Part shown: one piece after another, positions 36,118 to 44,796 of the stretch
How the letters are laid out: each line of letters starts with the position of its first letter
How positions within the stretch are numbered: the stretch's first letter is position 1
Assembly: GCF_017487405.1 (NCBI RefSeq)
Contig: NZ_CP062222.1
Location: forward strand, 2,899,001 to 2,963,000
DNA from: Brevundimonas goettingensis
GTDB lineage: Bacteria; Pseudomonadota; Alphaproteobacteria; Caulobacterales; Caulobacteraceae
Length of the DNA: 64,000 nt
Direction of reading: 5' to 3'
The notes under the pieces: model-generated
Told to the model about the DNA's origin: nothing
The model's input: only the letters and a program-made list of their open reading frames with translations
Database searches by the model: none
Translations under genes and position numbers: made by a program

Positions 36118-36368
36118 TGGAAGTCCTTCAGCGCATCCGGGATCTCGCCCCGGCCCACGACATCGTCTTCATCCTCGAAGATCAGCCGAACTGCGATTGC
36201 GACGACGGCTACCTCCAATACGGTATCTACCGGCGCCTGCATCTGACGGCCGAGTGTGTCCGGATCGCCCGTTCTCCTGACTTCGAGCAGGCCCTCGCTT
36301 TCCTTCGCGCAGAGATGGAAGCGATCCGGGACGAGCGAGCCGGTGGCGAGGTGGTGAAGTCGCGATGA
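36117..36368 (+). CDS. Hypothetical small acidic protein
   Basis: 83 residues from the ATG overlapping the excisionase stop (TGATG). Contains a Cys pair (NCDCDDGY) and is acidic and helical. Its stop overlaps the ATG of the primase gene by four bases, so it is translated within the replication operon. No family recognised. Confidence 0.6.
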   Translation: MEVLQRIRDLAPAHDIVFILEDQPNCDCDDGYLQYGIYRRLHLTAECVRIARSPDFEQALAFLRAEMEAIRDERAGGEVVKSR

Positions 36369-38770
36369 GCCCCTTCGCCTCCGCCGCCCCTGACCTTCTC
36401 GCTCTCGGTTACCACGTCCTTCCGGTAATCCCGGGCGACTGGACCAAGCATGCCGGACGCGGAAAGGCCCCGGGCGAGTACCGCTCGTCGGCATGGCAGG
36501 GCCTGTCGAAATGGCAGCGCTTTCGCGACAGCACGCCCTCGGCGTTCGAGCTCGGCCTCTATACGAAATGGCCGGACGCCAACATCGGCCTGGTTCTCGG
36601 CTCGACCGGGCGGCGTGACCTGCACGTCGTGGCGCTGGACTTCGACGCCAAGGATGCGGATGCGCTCGACACCCTGCTGCGTGCGGCGCCGGCCAGCCCC
36701 ATGGTCAAGCGCGGCCGCACCGGGGAGACTCGGTTCTATCTCGCGCCCAAGACGCTGAAGTCCAAGCCCTACGACGGCCCGGACGGACGGCTGCTCGACC
36801 TGCTGACCGGCTTCGACACGCGCCAGACCGTCGTGCCGCCCAGCATCCACCCCGACACTCTTCGTCCGTATGAATGGCTCCAGGGTCCGGTCGCGGCGTC
36901 TGACCTGCCCGTCCTGTCAGAGGATGACATGGAGGCGCTGGAGGAGGCGCTGGAGCAGTGCGGCTGGGAGCGTGGCGGGCGTGCAGGGGGTGCAGTTGTC
37001 CGAAAGGAGCGGACATCTGACGCCGTTGACCCCGACGACATCTGGTCCGAGACCAAGTCCGCCGCACTCGCCGATCTCCCCAAATGGGTTCCGGCCCTCA
37101 ACCTGTATGGATGTCGTCCTGCACGGGGTGGCTACGAGGCTGTCGCGCACTGGCGTCCGTCGTCCACCGGTCGCCCCATGGCCGAGCGCAAGCTGAACCT
37201 GTCGATCCAGGCCACAGGCATCAAGGACTTCGGGACCAACGACACCTATTCGGCGATCGACCTCGTCATGGCGGCGCTCGACGTGGATCAGTCGGCGGCG
37301 ACGAGCTGGCTGCGCGAGCGGCTGGGACTGGATGACACGGGCGTGGTGATCGACGTCGAGGCACTTCTTGCAAGCCAGGAAGAGCGAGACCTGCCCGAGC
37401 CGTTGAGGGGGCTCTCTGAGCGCCCGCTGACGACGGCGCCGGCGTTTGCCGGGTCCGACGGCGCGATTGGCCGTGCTGAGGATAACGTCGGAGCGGTGGC
37501 GGGCCCTTCCGCTCCGACCGAGATGCCCGCGCACCTGCTGCAGGTCCCGGGCCTCGTGGGCGATCTCATGGCCTGGATGTCGCGCACTGCGCAGCGGCCT
37601 CTGCCGATCATCAATCTGGGTGCCGCCCTTTGTATTGTCGGCACCCTCGCGGCCCGGAAATGGGCCACGCCGACAGAGGGCGGCACGCACCTCTACATTC
37701 TCGGGCTGGCAGGCACGGGGCAAGGCAAGGACCACCCACGCCGAGCCGCCACGCACATCCTCGCTGCGGCCGGCCTCAAACGTTTCATCGCCCCGTCGAG
37801 CTGGAAAAGTGACTCGGCGCTGGTCCAGCATGTCAGCCGGAACCCGGCGTGTGTATCCTTCAGTGACGAAGTCGGCGAGTTTATTGGTCGCCTGAACAGC
37901 AAGGGCGCATCGACGCATGAGCGTGGCGTTTCCGGGGTGATGCGTGAACTCTGGGGCGTGAACTGGGGCATCCACACGCCCCCAGGCTGGGCCGCATCCC
38001 GTGACCGACAAACCGTCGAGCCGATCAGTGCGCCCGCTTATTCGTTTCTCGGCCTGTCAGTACCAGAGGCGGTCTGGGAGGCGCTTGCCGGCTCAGATCT
38101 GAGCAACGGGTTCGCCAACAGGTTTATCGTCTTGGCGAGCGACCAGGATGTCCCCGAGCAGGACCCTGATGAAAGCGTCTTCGACGTGTCCGAGACGCTT
38201 CTCCAACGGCTGCGCGACCTCGTCGAGCACGGCGGCGCGCTGTCCAACATGACGATGCATCACGGCGAGACGTCTGCCCCAATGGTCAGGGTCCCATGGG
38301 AAGGCGGACGAGGCGGGCCCGCTCATCAGGTGTTCAAGGCCTTTCAGGAGTTCTGCCGGCTTCAGCCTGAGAGCGAGACGCTCATGAAGCGCACCGCAGA
38401 GATTGCCTGTCGCCTCGCAACCATTCGCGCGATCGGCATCGCTGGCCCGGACGCGGTAGTCACCGTTGCGGATATCGAATGGGGTCGGGATGTCGCAACA
38501 TGGAGCGCTCGGCGCATGATTGCCGACACCGCCGCCTACATGAGCGAGTCGGACCACCAAGCCCGCGCCAAGTTCGTTCTTCGTCACTTGAACGAAGCGC
38601 CGGACCGCTACCTCTCCCGCACTGCGCTGTGCCGCAAAGTGAACCACCGGTTCGACGGACGTGTGCTCGATCTCGTGCTTGAAGGGCTGGTGGATGCGGG
38701 TCAGGTCCGCTTGAAAGAATCGGATCGGAAAGGGGCCGGGCGAAAGCCGACTGGCTATTTCGCACTCTGA
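36365..38770 (+). CDS. Bifunctional primase-polymerase/DUF3987 replication protein
   Basis: 801 residues. N-terminal prim-pol domain (about 1-200): GYHVLPVIPGDWTKHAGRGK, the metal-binding DFDAKDADAL, and GETRFYL. Residues about 390-780 are a DUF3987 (YfjI-like) domain: LGAALCIVGTLAARKWATPT, a Walker-A-like GLAGTGQGKDHPRRA, and SFSDEVGEFIGRL. These proteins initiate replication of plasmids, prophages and phage-inducible islands. The 3' end holds the first of five iteron-like decamers. Overlaps the preceding gene (ATGA). Confidence 0.88.
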   Translation: MSPFASAAPDLLALGYHVLPVIPGDWTKHAGRGKAPGEYRSSAWQGLSKWQRFRDSTPSAFELGLYTKWPDANIGLVLGSTGRRDLHVVALDFDAKDADALDTLLRAAPASPMVKRGRTGETRFYLAPKTLKSKPYDGPDGRLLDLLTGFDTRQTVVPPSIHPDTLRPYEWLQGPVAASDLPVLSEDDMEALEEALEQCGWERGGRAGGAVVRKERTSDAVDPDDIWSETKSAALADLPKWVPALNLYGCRPARGGYEAVAHWRPSSTGRPMAERKLNLSIQATGIKDFGTNDTYSAIDLVMAALDVDQSAATSWLRERLGLDDTGVVIDVEALLASQEERDLPEPLRGLSERPLTTAPAFAGSDGAIGRAEDNVGAVAGPSAPTEMPAHLLQVPGLVGDLMAWMSRTAQRPLPIINLGAALCIVGTLAARKWATPTEGGTHLYILGLAGTGQGKDHPRRAATHILAAAGLKRFIAPSSWKSDSALVQHVSRNPACVSFSDEVGEFIGRLNSKGASTHERGVSGVMRELWGVNWGIHTPPGWAASRDRQTVEPISAPAYSFLGLSVPEAVWEALAGSDLSNGFANRFIVLASDQDVPEQDPDESVFDVSETLLQRLRDLVEHGGALSNMTMHHGETSAPMVRVPWEGGRGGPAHQVFKAFQEFCRLQPESETLMKRTAEIACRLATIRAIGIAGPDAVVTVADIEWGRDVATWSARRMIADTAAYMSESDHQARAKFVLRHLNEAPDRYLSRTALCRKVNHRFDGRVLDLVLEGLVDAGQVRLKESDRKGAGRKPTGYFAL

Positions 38771-38940
38771 TGGGCAATTCTTTCGCGATTTTTCAAGGTG
38801 CCTATTTGAAAGAATGCGGCCCGCAAATGCCCGCCACCACTGGTCGCGCCGGACAACATCGATTCTTTCAAGAAGAGAGAGGGACCTCCGTCAAATTCAA
38901 CGAAACAGGTCCGTACCCCCCTCCCCTTGAAAGAATTCAA
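38711..38940. repeat. Iteron-like cluster TTGAAAGAAT, candidate replication origin
   Basis: Five copies of TTGAAAGAAT or its complement occur in 230 bp: + at 38711-38720, complement at 38777-38784 (8 of 10 bases), + at 38806-38815, complement at 38862-38871, + at 38928-38937. Each is followed by a G/C-rich base pair context. They are AT-rich islands in GC-rich DNA immediately 3' of the primase gene, as in satellite and plasmid origins. Confidence 0.6.
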
Positions 38941-38972
38941 AACTCGCCAGCTCGCCAGGCTCGGTCGTTCGA

Positions 38973-39302
38973 ATGACCAATGCTCCATCCGACCTCTCCC
39001 CCGACGAGATCGAGGCCTGCCTCACCCAGCTCGTCCGAACGGTCCAAGCCCAAAGCACCCTCATCCAGGATCTGGTGCAGGTGGCCGTCGCCCTCGATCC
39101 GGCCGCTATGGAGCCCCTTCGCGACCAAGCCGCCAAGGAACATGCTCGTGCTTGCGAGGAGCGCTGGACAGCTCCCGACGCTGACGAACGGGAATACCTC
39201 TTCCGAACCCGGTTCCTCGCCTACGACCTGGCGCTCGCTCGTGCAGGGTCGTTCTACAAGCCCTGCGAAGTCGTGAGCCTGGACGCTGTGTGTCGGAAGT
39301 GA
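38973..39302 (+). CDS. Hypothetical small protein
   Basis: 109 residues; helical with an IEACLTQLVRTVQAQSTLIQ amphipathic stretch. No family recognised. First gene after the iteron cluster, so it may belong to a separate downstream transcript. Confidence 0.5.
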   Translation: MTNAPSDLSPDEIEACLTQLVRTVQAQSTLIQDLVQVAVALDPAAMEPLRDQAAKEHARACEERWTAPDADEREYLFRTRFLAYDLALARAGSFYKPCEVVSLDAVCRK

Positions 39303-39356
39303 GCGCGTTTCTGAGCGTGCGTGGAATAGGGCCGTGCGCTGCTTTCAAATGCATCC

Positions 39357-39857
39357 ATGGACGGCGAAACCACCGACATCAAAGCGATAAAGCCGCGCGC
39401 TCGGCAGATTAGACCCCCAGTTGAGGCCGCGATTCAGCAAATCGTGACCCGCGGAGCCAGCATTGCGGACGCAGCGCATTCCGTTGGAATGGCGAAGAAA
39501 TCTCTCGCCATCGCCCTTCGCAAGCCATGGATCGTGGACCGGATAGCAGATGTCAGGCGTGAGTGGTTCGCCTCCAAAACCTTCGAGGCATGGGTTGGTA
39601 TGGCTGAGCTGGCTTCCAGCGCCATCTCGGAGGATGTCCGCCACAAGAGCCTGAAGGTCTTCATTGAGCGCGCCGGCGAACTTCTGCCGCCGTCAGACAA
39701 GGGCAGCAGCGGGCATCAGGCCGTTCAAATCATCATCAACTCGTCCCCCGATCGAACTGGCGTGGTGATTACGCAGCCGAACTCCGCCGGAGTGTTCGAA
39801 GCGGAGCCATTTAGCCCGTCCCTGCCCGCCACCGCGGACGTCGACGATGAAGACTGA
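39357..39857 (+). CDS. HTH protein, terminase-small-subunit-like
   Basis: 166 residues. Residues about 25-60 (QQIVTRGASIADAAHSVGMA then KKSLAIALRKPWI) form a helix-turn-helix of the type in phage small terminases and transposase-like proteins. Its end overlaps the next gene by 11 bp. Without a large terminase nearby, packaging of this element would need a helper phage (inference). Confidence 0.55.
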   Translation: MDGETTDIKAIKPRARQIRPPVEAAIQQIVTRGASIADAAHSVGMAKKSLAIALRKPWIVDRIADVRREWFASKTFEAWVGMAELASSAISEDVRHKSLKVFIERAGELLPPSDKGSSGHQAVQIIINSSPDRTGVVITQPNSAGVFEAEPFSPSLPATADVDDED

Positions 39858-40422
39858 GGCGCCCTTCCCGCCTCTGCTGGTCCATGAGCGCGGCGACCTC
39901 GCCCACGCCTTGGCACAGCGCCGGCTATCACTCGGCCTAACCTGCGAGGAGTTCGACGCTCACACCGGCTGGGCGGATAGGTTCGCAACGAAGCTGGAAA
40001 ACCCCCATTCGCCGTCCGGCAAGCTGGGCTTTCACTTCGAGTTTCCTACGGAGTTCCTGCCTGGCGGGTCGGTTCGCTGCTCGGGGATGGCGGAACTCTG
40101 GCTGACCGCGCTGGGGCTTCGTCTCGTCCTCGTCGACGGAGCCACCGCCGACCTCATAGGCGCCAAACCCGCGCCCCCTCGCCCACCCCGAACAAATCCA
40201 ACGGCCCAGGGCCATGCCCGCCGCCGAGTTGTCAGTGGAAGGTACGCCGCTATGTCAGCCCCTGCTTTCGAAGTCCTCGACCGCACCCACGTCGCAGCCG
40301 AAGCGTTTCGCGCGGCCGTGATCGATCATCCGTATGTCGCAGCGGATCCGACATTGAAGGCCGAGGCCGAAGCCATCGAGACCGCGATGCAGGCCCTCTA
40401 CCAACGCATCGGCCAAGTGTGA
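39847..40422 (+). CDS. XRE-like protein
   Basis: 191 residues. The N-terminal region LAHALAQRRLSLGLTCEEFD looks like a degenerate Cro/CI helix-turn-helix; the C-terminal part is Arg/Pro-rich then helical (ALYQRIGQV end). Could be an element repressor. Overlaps the preceding gene by 11 bp. Confidence 0.5.
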   Translation: MKTEAPFPPLLVHERGDLAHALAQRRLSLGLTCEEFDAHTGWADRFATKLENPHSPSGKLGFHFEFPTEFLPGGSVRCSGMAELWLTALGLRLVLVDGATADLIGAKPAPPRPPRTNPTAQGHARRRVVSGRYAAMSAPAFEVLDRTHVAAEAFRAAVIDHPYVAADPTLKAEAEAIETAMQALYQRIGQV

Positions 40423-40428
40423 GCTGAA

Positions 40429-40737
40429 GTGGTCGGCTCGACCCATTTTCGCGTGGGGCCCGATCCAGACCGGATCGCGATTGCTGAAGCGCGACGGCTT
40501 GCCTTGCCCGCTCCGAACGAGCCCACGGGGGATGAGCCGCTTCCTCCCCAGCTTGAGGATGCTGTCGCAATGGCGCTTCGCCTGGGCGTGCCGGTGGCAG
40601 CGGACCATTACCAGATCGACCGATCCGCGTTGTCGAGCCATGTCGGTCGCGTGAAGCGAAACGCGCCGGCTGGCACCTACCCGCGGGCGGCAACGTCCTA
40701 TTCGTGCTTCGCCCTTCGAGTGTACGGGGAGGTCTAA
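40429..40737 (+). CDS. Hypothetical protein
   Basis: 102 residues, GTG start 7 bp after the previous stop. LEDAVAMALRLGVPVAADHY and SSHVGRVKRNAPAGTY suggest a small DNA-binding or recombination-directionality protein, without real family evidence. Its stop overlaps that of the convergent serine recombinase by four bases. Confidence 0.45.
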   Translation: MVGSTHFRVGPDPDRIAIAEARRLALPAPNEPTGDEPLPPQLEDAVAMALRLGVPVAADHYQIDRSALSSHVGRVKRNAPAGTYPRAATSYSCFALRVYGEV

Positions 40738-42059
40738 GGTTCGCTTTTTGGGAAACCCACTCCCGCAGCCGCATAGGCCGCGCGCATCGAACCAAACCGC
40801 TTGTGGTAGGCGGTCAGCGACGGCATCGACCGATCCGCTGAAATCAATCCCGTCGAAATCCGCCCCTCGCGCGCGTGTAATGCTCTCAGCGCTCCCAGCA
40901 TCTCCTCGTCGGAAATGCGAGTGCCTATTGGTCTGCCGAGCCGGTTGGTGATGCGCGGCTGGCCGACCAGCTCAGAGGCGTTCGAGAGTGACCCGAAGCG
41001 CTTGTAGTAGTTCGACGCCTTGTCCGGCCCCAGGGTGCGGTCGATCAGCGAGTGGGACACGCGTCCGTGTCGTGCGACGACCAATCTGAGATCATCGAGC
41101 ATCTGCTGGTTCGTGCGGTGGCGGCGGTAGCCTGGCGTTCCCCTAAGCCCAGCCGCCCGGCGAAAATCCAACTTGGTAATGATCGGGTCGAAGGCTTGCC
41201 GCCTGATCCACTGATCTTCCGGTTTCGCGATGGCGGCGCCGTGGAAGCGCTTGGTCGTCTTTCCGAAGGTCACTACGCCCGTCAGCAACTCGCACGTCAG
41301 CACGTGTCGAACCCGCTGGTTTGTCCAGGGCGTCCCGTCGATCCAGGTGTCGCCGCGTTTGTTCAGGGCGCGCGCGATCTCGGAGGGGCGCATGTTCTTG
41401 TCGAGGGTCAGCCTGAATATCCGTCGCACGATGGCGATCTCGGCCGGATCGCCGCGCATGTGACGCACGGTCTGCGTAGCCCGGCTCTTTCGTTCGCCGC
41501 GCAACAACAACCGCCCGAGCGATCCATCTGGGTTCACCTCGACGCGGCCGACTCCGATTGGGCAGGCCGCCCCTGACACATTCCCCATCTCGGCCAAATG
41601 GACCTTGGCGCGGGAGACGCGTCGCGAGAGGTCGCGACTGTACTCGCCAGCCATTACCCGGCGGAGCTGTTTCATGATCGAGCCTGCTGGATCGTCGCCG
41701 AAGCTCTCGCTGCAGTACACGACGCGAACCCCAGCCTGCCGGCACATGAACTCGTAGTGCGCGGCCTCGTCGGGATCCTGATATCTCCCCCAGCGGCTGA
41801 CATCGTAAACGAGAAGCGCCTCAAACCCGCACTTGCCGCTGATGATCTCGGAAAGGAGGTTGGCCAATCCGGTCCGGCCTTTGATGGTCACTCCGCTCTT
41901 GCCGGCATACCGATAGGTCTCGACGACGGAGTAGCCATTTTGCTGAGCGTAATCGCGGATAGCGTTCGCCTGGTTGTCGAGCGAGTACCTCTGGCTCTCG
42001 GTAGACATCCGCAGATACTGCGCCGCCCTAACCTCGGGCTGATGGGCTTGACTGGTCAT
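40734..42059 (-). CDS. Large serine recombinase
   Basis: 441 residues from the ATG at 42059. The resolvase domain starts YLRMSTESQRYSLDNQ with catalytic Ser in RMSTESQ, continues with LLVYDVSRWGR and the arginines DLSRRVSRAKVHLAE. A recombinase domain (PSEIARALNKRGDTWIDGT) follows. The C-terminal 130 residues hold two copies of a Y-(K)-RFGS unit (NYYKRFGSLSNA and AYHKRFGSMRAA), a repeat seen in other alphaproteobacterial recombinases. Catalyses site-specific recombination at unknown sites. Convergent to the small genes at 40.4 kb. Confidence 0.88.
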   Translation of the reverse strand: MTSQAHQPEVRAAQYLRMSTESQRYSLDNQANAIRDYAQQNGYSVVETYRYAGKSGVTIKGRTGLANLLSEIISGKCGFEALLVYDVSRWGRYQDPDEAAHYEFMCRQAGVRVVYCSESFGDDPAGSIMKQLRRVMAGEYSRDLSRRVSRAKVHLAEMGNVSGAACPIGVGRVEVNPDGSLGRLLLRGERKSRATQTVRHMRGDPAEIAIVRRIFRLTLDKNMRPSEIARALNKRGDTWIDGTPWTNQRVRHVLTCELLTGVVTFGKTTKRFHGAAIAKPEDQWIRRQAFDPIITKLDFRRAAGLRGTPGYRRHRTNQQMLDDLRLVVARHGRVSHSLIDRTLGPDKASNYYKRFGSLSNASELVGQPRITNRLGRPIGTRISDEEMLGALRALHAREGRISTGLISADRSMPSLTAYHKRFGSMRAAYAAAGVGFPKSEP

Positions 42060-42239
42060 GGACGATCCTCGTGGTTCGATGGATCGTACAGCGAGAGAAG
42101 CTGTCCGCGGCGCCAATAGGCGGTCATTGATGCCACGGCGTTCTAAGGCCTGATAACACCCGATTATCGGGCTTCAGGGAACGCGGATGTGAGGGTGGCT
42201 TAGCTTGTGCCTCAACCTGCCAAATGGTCGGTTGCCCGT

Positions 42240-42560
42240 ATGGCGATCGGCGCACCTCTTCCCATCCCGGCAGACCCGCGTGAGCTGCCTCCCTTGCTCA
42301 ACATCGCGACGGTCTGCGCGCTGATCGACTGCACGCCGGCGCAGTTCAAACGTCACCAGACTTCCGGACTGATCCCGCCTTTCGCGCCGGGAGCGGCGGC
42401 CAAGCTGCTGGTTCGCGACGAGCTCCTCAAACGCATAGGATTGATGCCGGATGAAGAGGCCCGGGTGGAAGACCCATGGATGTCTGATCCTAAGCGATAT
42501 CAGCAAGCTCTCGCTTGGGAAGTACGTCGTAGCAAAGCCACGGCCAAACGGGACCTATAG
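42240..42560 (+). CDS. Small HTH/excisionase-like protein
   Basis: 106 residues from the ATG at 42240; an upstream GTG at 42207 adds 11. PLLNIATVCALIDCTPAQFK resembles an excisionase-type HTH without the usual winged end. The C-terminal 36 codons overlap, in another frame, the N-terminus of the following integrase. Probable partner of that integrase. Confidence 0.6.
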   Translation: MAIGAPLPIPADPRELPPLLNIATVCALIDCTPAQFKRHQTSGLIPPFAPGAAAKLLVRDELLKRIGLMPDEEARVEDPWMSDPKRYQQALAWEVRRSKATAKRDL

Positions 42561-43644
42561 GATCCTGTTTCAGGTCCCGGCGCGCATCCGCCCTCCGGGT
42601 TGGCCGCCAGTCATTCCCCTTCCCCACTCTGACCAGCGAACCGGCCGCCTGGACGCGCTCGAAATCGCCGCGATACGGGAGGACGCCGCCAAGGCCTATG
42701 CCGATATGAAGCGCGCGCAGCTGACCGGTCGCATCGCCCCCACACCCCGCACGCCAATGGCAACGCTGGTTCATAGGTGGCAGACGTCCCCGGAATGGCG
42801 CCTCCTCACCCCGAAGACGCGCCAGGGATACGCCTACTACGCTGTTCGGGTCATGGCATGGTCGCGGGAGTGCGGACATCCTGACCCCCGGCTGATGACC
42901 CAGCCCGCGGTTCGCTCCTTCCTCGCGAACTTCGAAAAAACGCCGACCACGCGTAAGCATGTCGCCAAGGTGCTGCGGCTCATCATGGGCGAGGCGGTGG
43001 CGGCTGGCTGGCGCACGGACAACCCGGTTCAGGGCATCCGTATTCGCCTTCCCAAGACGCCCAAACTGGCGATCTGGGAGCAGAGCGACGTCGACGCCTA
43101 TTCGGCGGAGGCCACCCTGCAAGGCCGGCACAGCGTCGCGGCGATGATCATCCTGGTCTGGGAGATTGGTCAGCGGCTGACGGACCTTCAACAGTTCAAG
43201 GCCGGCATCGACTATGACGCTGGTCGCGGTGTTTTCTCGTTCGCTCAGTCCAAGACAGGCGCACAGGTGACGATTGCGGTCAGTTCGATGTTGCGTGGCG
43301 TTCTCGCCGACTTGTGTCGCTCCGACGGCGAGGCGCTGTTCCTGGATGAAGCGACAGGCAATGCCTTCGACACCTACCGTCTGAGCCACGAGTTCCGGCG
43401 GGTTCGGACCGCGGTGGAGAGGGCGGGTGGTCGCGGTCTCGTCCTCCGGCAATTGAGGCACTCGTGTGTGATCCAGCTTGCTCGGGCCGGATGTACCGTG
43501 CCGGAGATCGCCAGCATCACAGGCCACACGTTCGGGTCGGTGAACGGTATCTTGTCGACCTACCTGCCGCGGGATGGGACGGTGGCCAGAAATGCTCAAA
43601 TCAAGCGGGGTTTGATCCCGCAAGAAGATAGGCCCGACGCGTGA
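42451..43644 (+). CDS. Phage-type tyrosine integrase
   Basis: 397 residues. Arg in EIGQRLTDLQQF, the box RQLRHSCVIQLA (His before the Arg replaced), TGHTFGSV and tyrosine in LSTYLPRD give a typical, slightly diverged catalytic domain. N-terminal part includes YRILFQVPARIRPPGWPPVI. The annotated start overlaps the preceding gene by 110 bases; a later start near VAKPRPNG is possible. This is the second tyrosine integrase of the region, so it may define a separate element. Confidence 0.82.
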   Translation: MKRPGWKTHGCLILSDISKLSLGKYVVAKPRPNGTYRILFQVPARIRPPGWPPVIPLPHSDQRTGRLDALEIAAIREDAAKAYADMKRAQLTGRIAPTPRTPMATLVHRWQTSPEWRLLTPKTRQGYAYYAVRVMAWSRECGHPDPRLMTQPAVRSFLANFEKTPTTRKHVAKVLRLIMGEAVAAGWRTDNPVQGIRIRLPKTPKLAIWEQSDVDAYSAEATLQGRHSVAAMIILVWEIGQRLTDLQQFKAGIDYDAGRGVFSFAQSKTGAQVTIAVSSMLRGVLADLCRSDGEALFLDEATGNAFDTYRLSHEFRRVRTAVERAGGRGLVLRQLRHSCVIQLARAGCTVPEIASITGHTFGSVNGILSTYLPRDGTVARNAQIKRGLIPQEDRPDA

Positions 43645-43691
43645 TGCGCCGGGCCCGTCGGTGCTCTGCCAATCGCCGGCAGGAACTGCAG

Positions 43692-44330
43692 TTACGCCGC
43701 GATCCCGCTTAGACGCTCGATGTCCTCGGCGATCGCTTTGAAGCCGCGGTCATCCCCTCCGTCGTCCGACTTGATGAGAGCCAACTTCTCGCGCAGCTCT
43801 GCCAAGTTCGCCACCGGGTAGACGTAGAGCGCGTCCCTGATCGGACCGAAGTTCGCGGCCTCTTCCTCAGTGACTTCGTCCGGGCCGGGACGGTTGATGT
43901 AAGCGTGGGCTTCCTTGAACGCCTCGACCAGCTCAGGCCACTGCTTATCCTCGGACCTAGTGAGGGCGAGGATAGGCGAGTCGACGCCCGCCAGTCGCAG
44001 GCAGTCTTGCAGTAGCCGCACGATGGGAAAGCCGCCATCGATGTCGTCGTCGTCCAGCAGCCGCTGCAGGAAGGCCAGGTTGTCCGGTTGATCTCCAGCC
44101 CAGGAGCCCTCGAGGTCCACGAGCAGCCAGAGCTTGTAAGCCATGCCGTTCAGGTCGGGGGCAGGAGCGTGCAGGACGGTCTTCCGCGCTTGCCATTCGG
44201 CGCCGTCGATCAGGTCGTGTTCTGCCTCGGAGAGAGAGGCATTGGGGTCGTTTGACGCGATCTCCGCTGCCAGCGCGGCTTTGTGCGTCGCGACGAGAGC
44301 GTTCCATTCGGATATGGTGGTGGTGGTCAT
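43692..44330 (-). CDS. Hypothetical acidic protein
   Basis: 212 residues from the ATG at 44330; an upstream opening is unlikely. Acidic and helical, with DDDDIDGGFPIVRLLQDCLR and a Glu-rich EVTEEEAANFG. Convergent to the integrase. No family recognised; position in the mobile region suggests cargo. Confidence 0.55.
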   Translation of the reverse strand: MTTTTISEWNALVATHKAALAAEIASNDPNASLSEAEHDLIDGAEWQARKTVLHAPAPDLNGMAYKLWLLVDLEGSWAGDQPDNLAFLQRLLDDDDIDGGFPIVRLLQDCLRLAGVDSPILALTRSEDKQWPELVEAFKEAHAYINRPGPDEVTEEEAANFGPIRDALYVYPVANLAELREKLALIKSDDGGDDRGFKAIAEDIERLSGIAA

Positions 44331-44480
44331 GGGGTTCAGTCCCTTGGCTGAGAGACGGTTGGCAGGGCCTCGCAAACGCTGCCAGCCGCCTCGTTCCGCT
44401 AACCGGCATGGTTAACTTGATAACAGGTGCGCTCGTTTTTGCCGCTGGTCAAGTACGTCCGTTGTCGTTATTGGTCTGCT

Positions 44481-44723
44481 ATGACCGAACTCACCCCAGC
44501 AGCTATGCGAGCGGCCCGCGCGCTCCTCAAATGGACGATGCGTGATCTGGAGCGAGAGAGCGGCGTCGCCTTGGCGACCATCAACGCGATCGAAAATAGC
44601 AAGCGGCCACGCCCTCCCCAGGCGGCAACGGCCACCAAGATCGCCCAAGCTTTCGCCGATCATGGCGTAGAACTGCTGGGCGACGGCAAGCCAGGCGCCA
44701 GGTTGGGTCAATGCCCGCCCTAG
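44481..44723 (+). CDS. XRE-family regulator
   Basis: 80 residues from the ATG at 44481. A clear Cro/CI HTH, ARALLKWTMRDLERESGVA then LATINAIENSKRPRPP. Typical single-domain phage or toxin-antitoxin antitoxin/repressor. Target unknown; no toxin-like partner is adjacent. Confidence 0.8.
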   Translation: MTELTPAAMRAARALLKWTMRDLERESGVALATINAIENSKRPRPPQAATATKIAQAFADHGVELLGDGKPGARLGQCPP

Positions 44724-44796
44724 CCTACCTGCAGCAAAGCCTGAACGAAGACGGCATTTCTCCGTTGAGACCTGACCTATTGATCAGGAGCCTCAA

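Larger units (their letters stand above)
33604..43690. mobile_element. tRNA-Arg-linked integrative element or phage satellite (right end unresolved)
   Basis: Left boundary is the tRNA fragment. The region carries a tyrosine integrase, AlpA-like excisionase, prim-pol/DUF3987 replication protein, iterons, small HTH genes, a serine recombinase and a second excisionase/integrase pair. GC content and codon use are more relaxed than in the flanking core. No structural phage operon or conjugation genes are seen. No second att copy was found in the window, so 43690 is only the end of the dense recombinase region. Confidence 0.55.
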
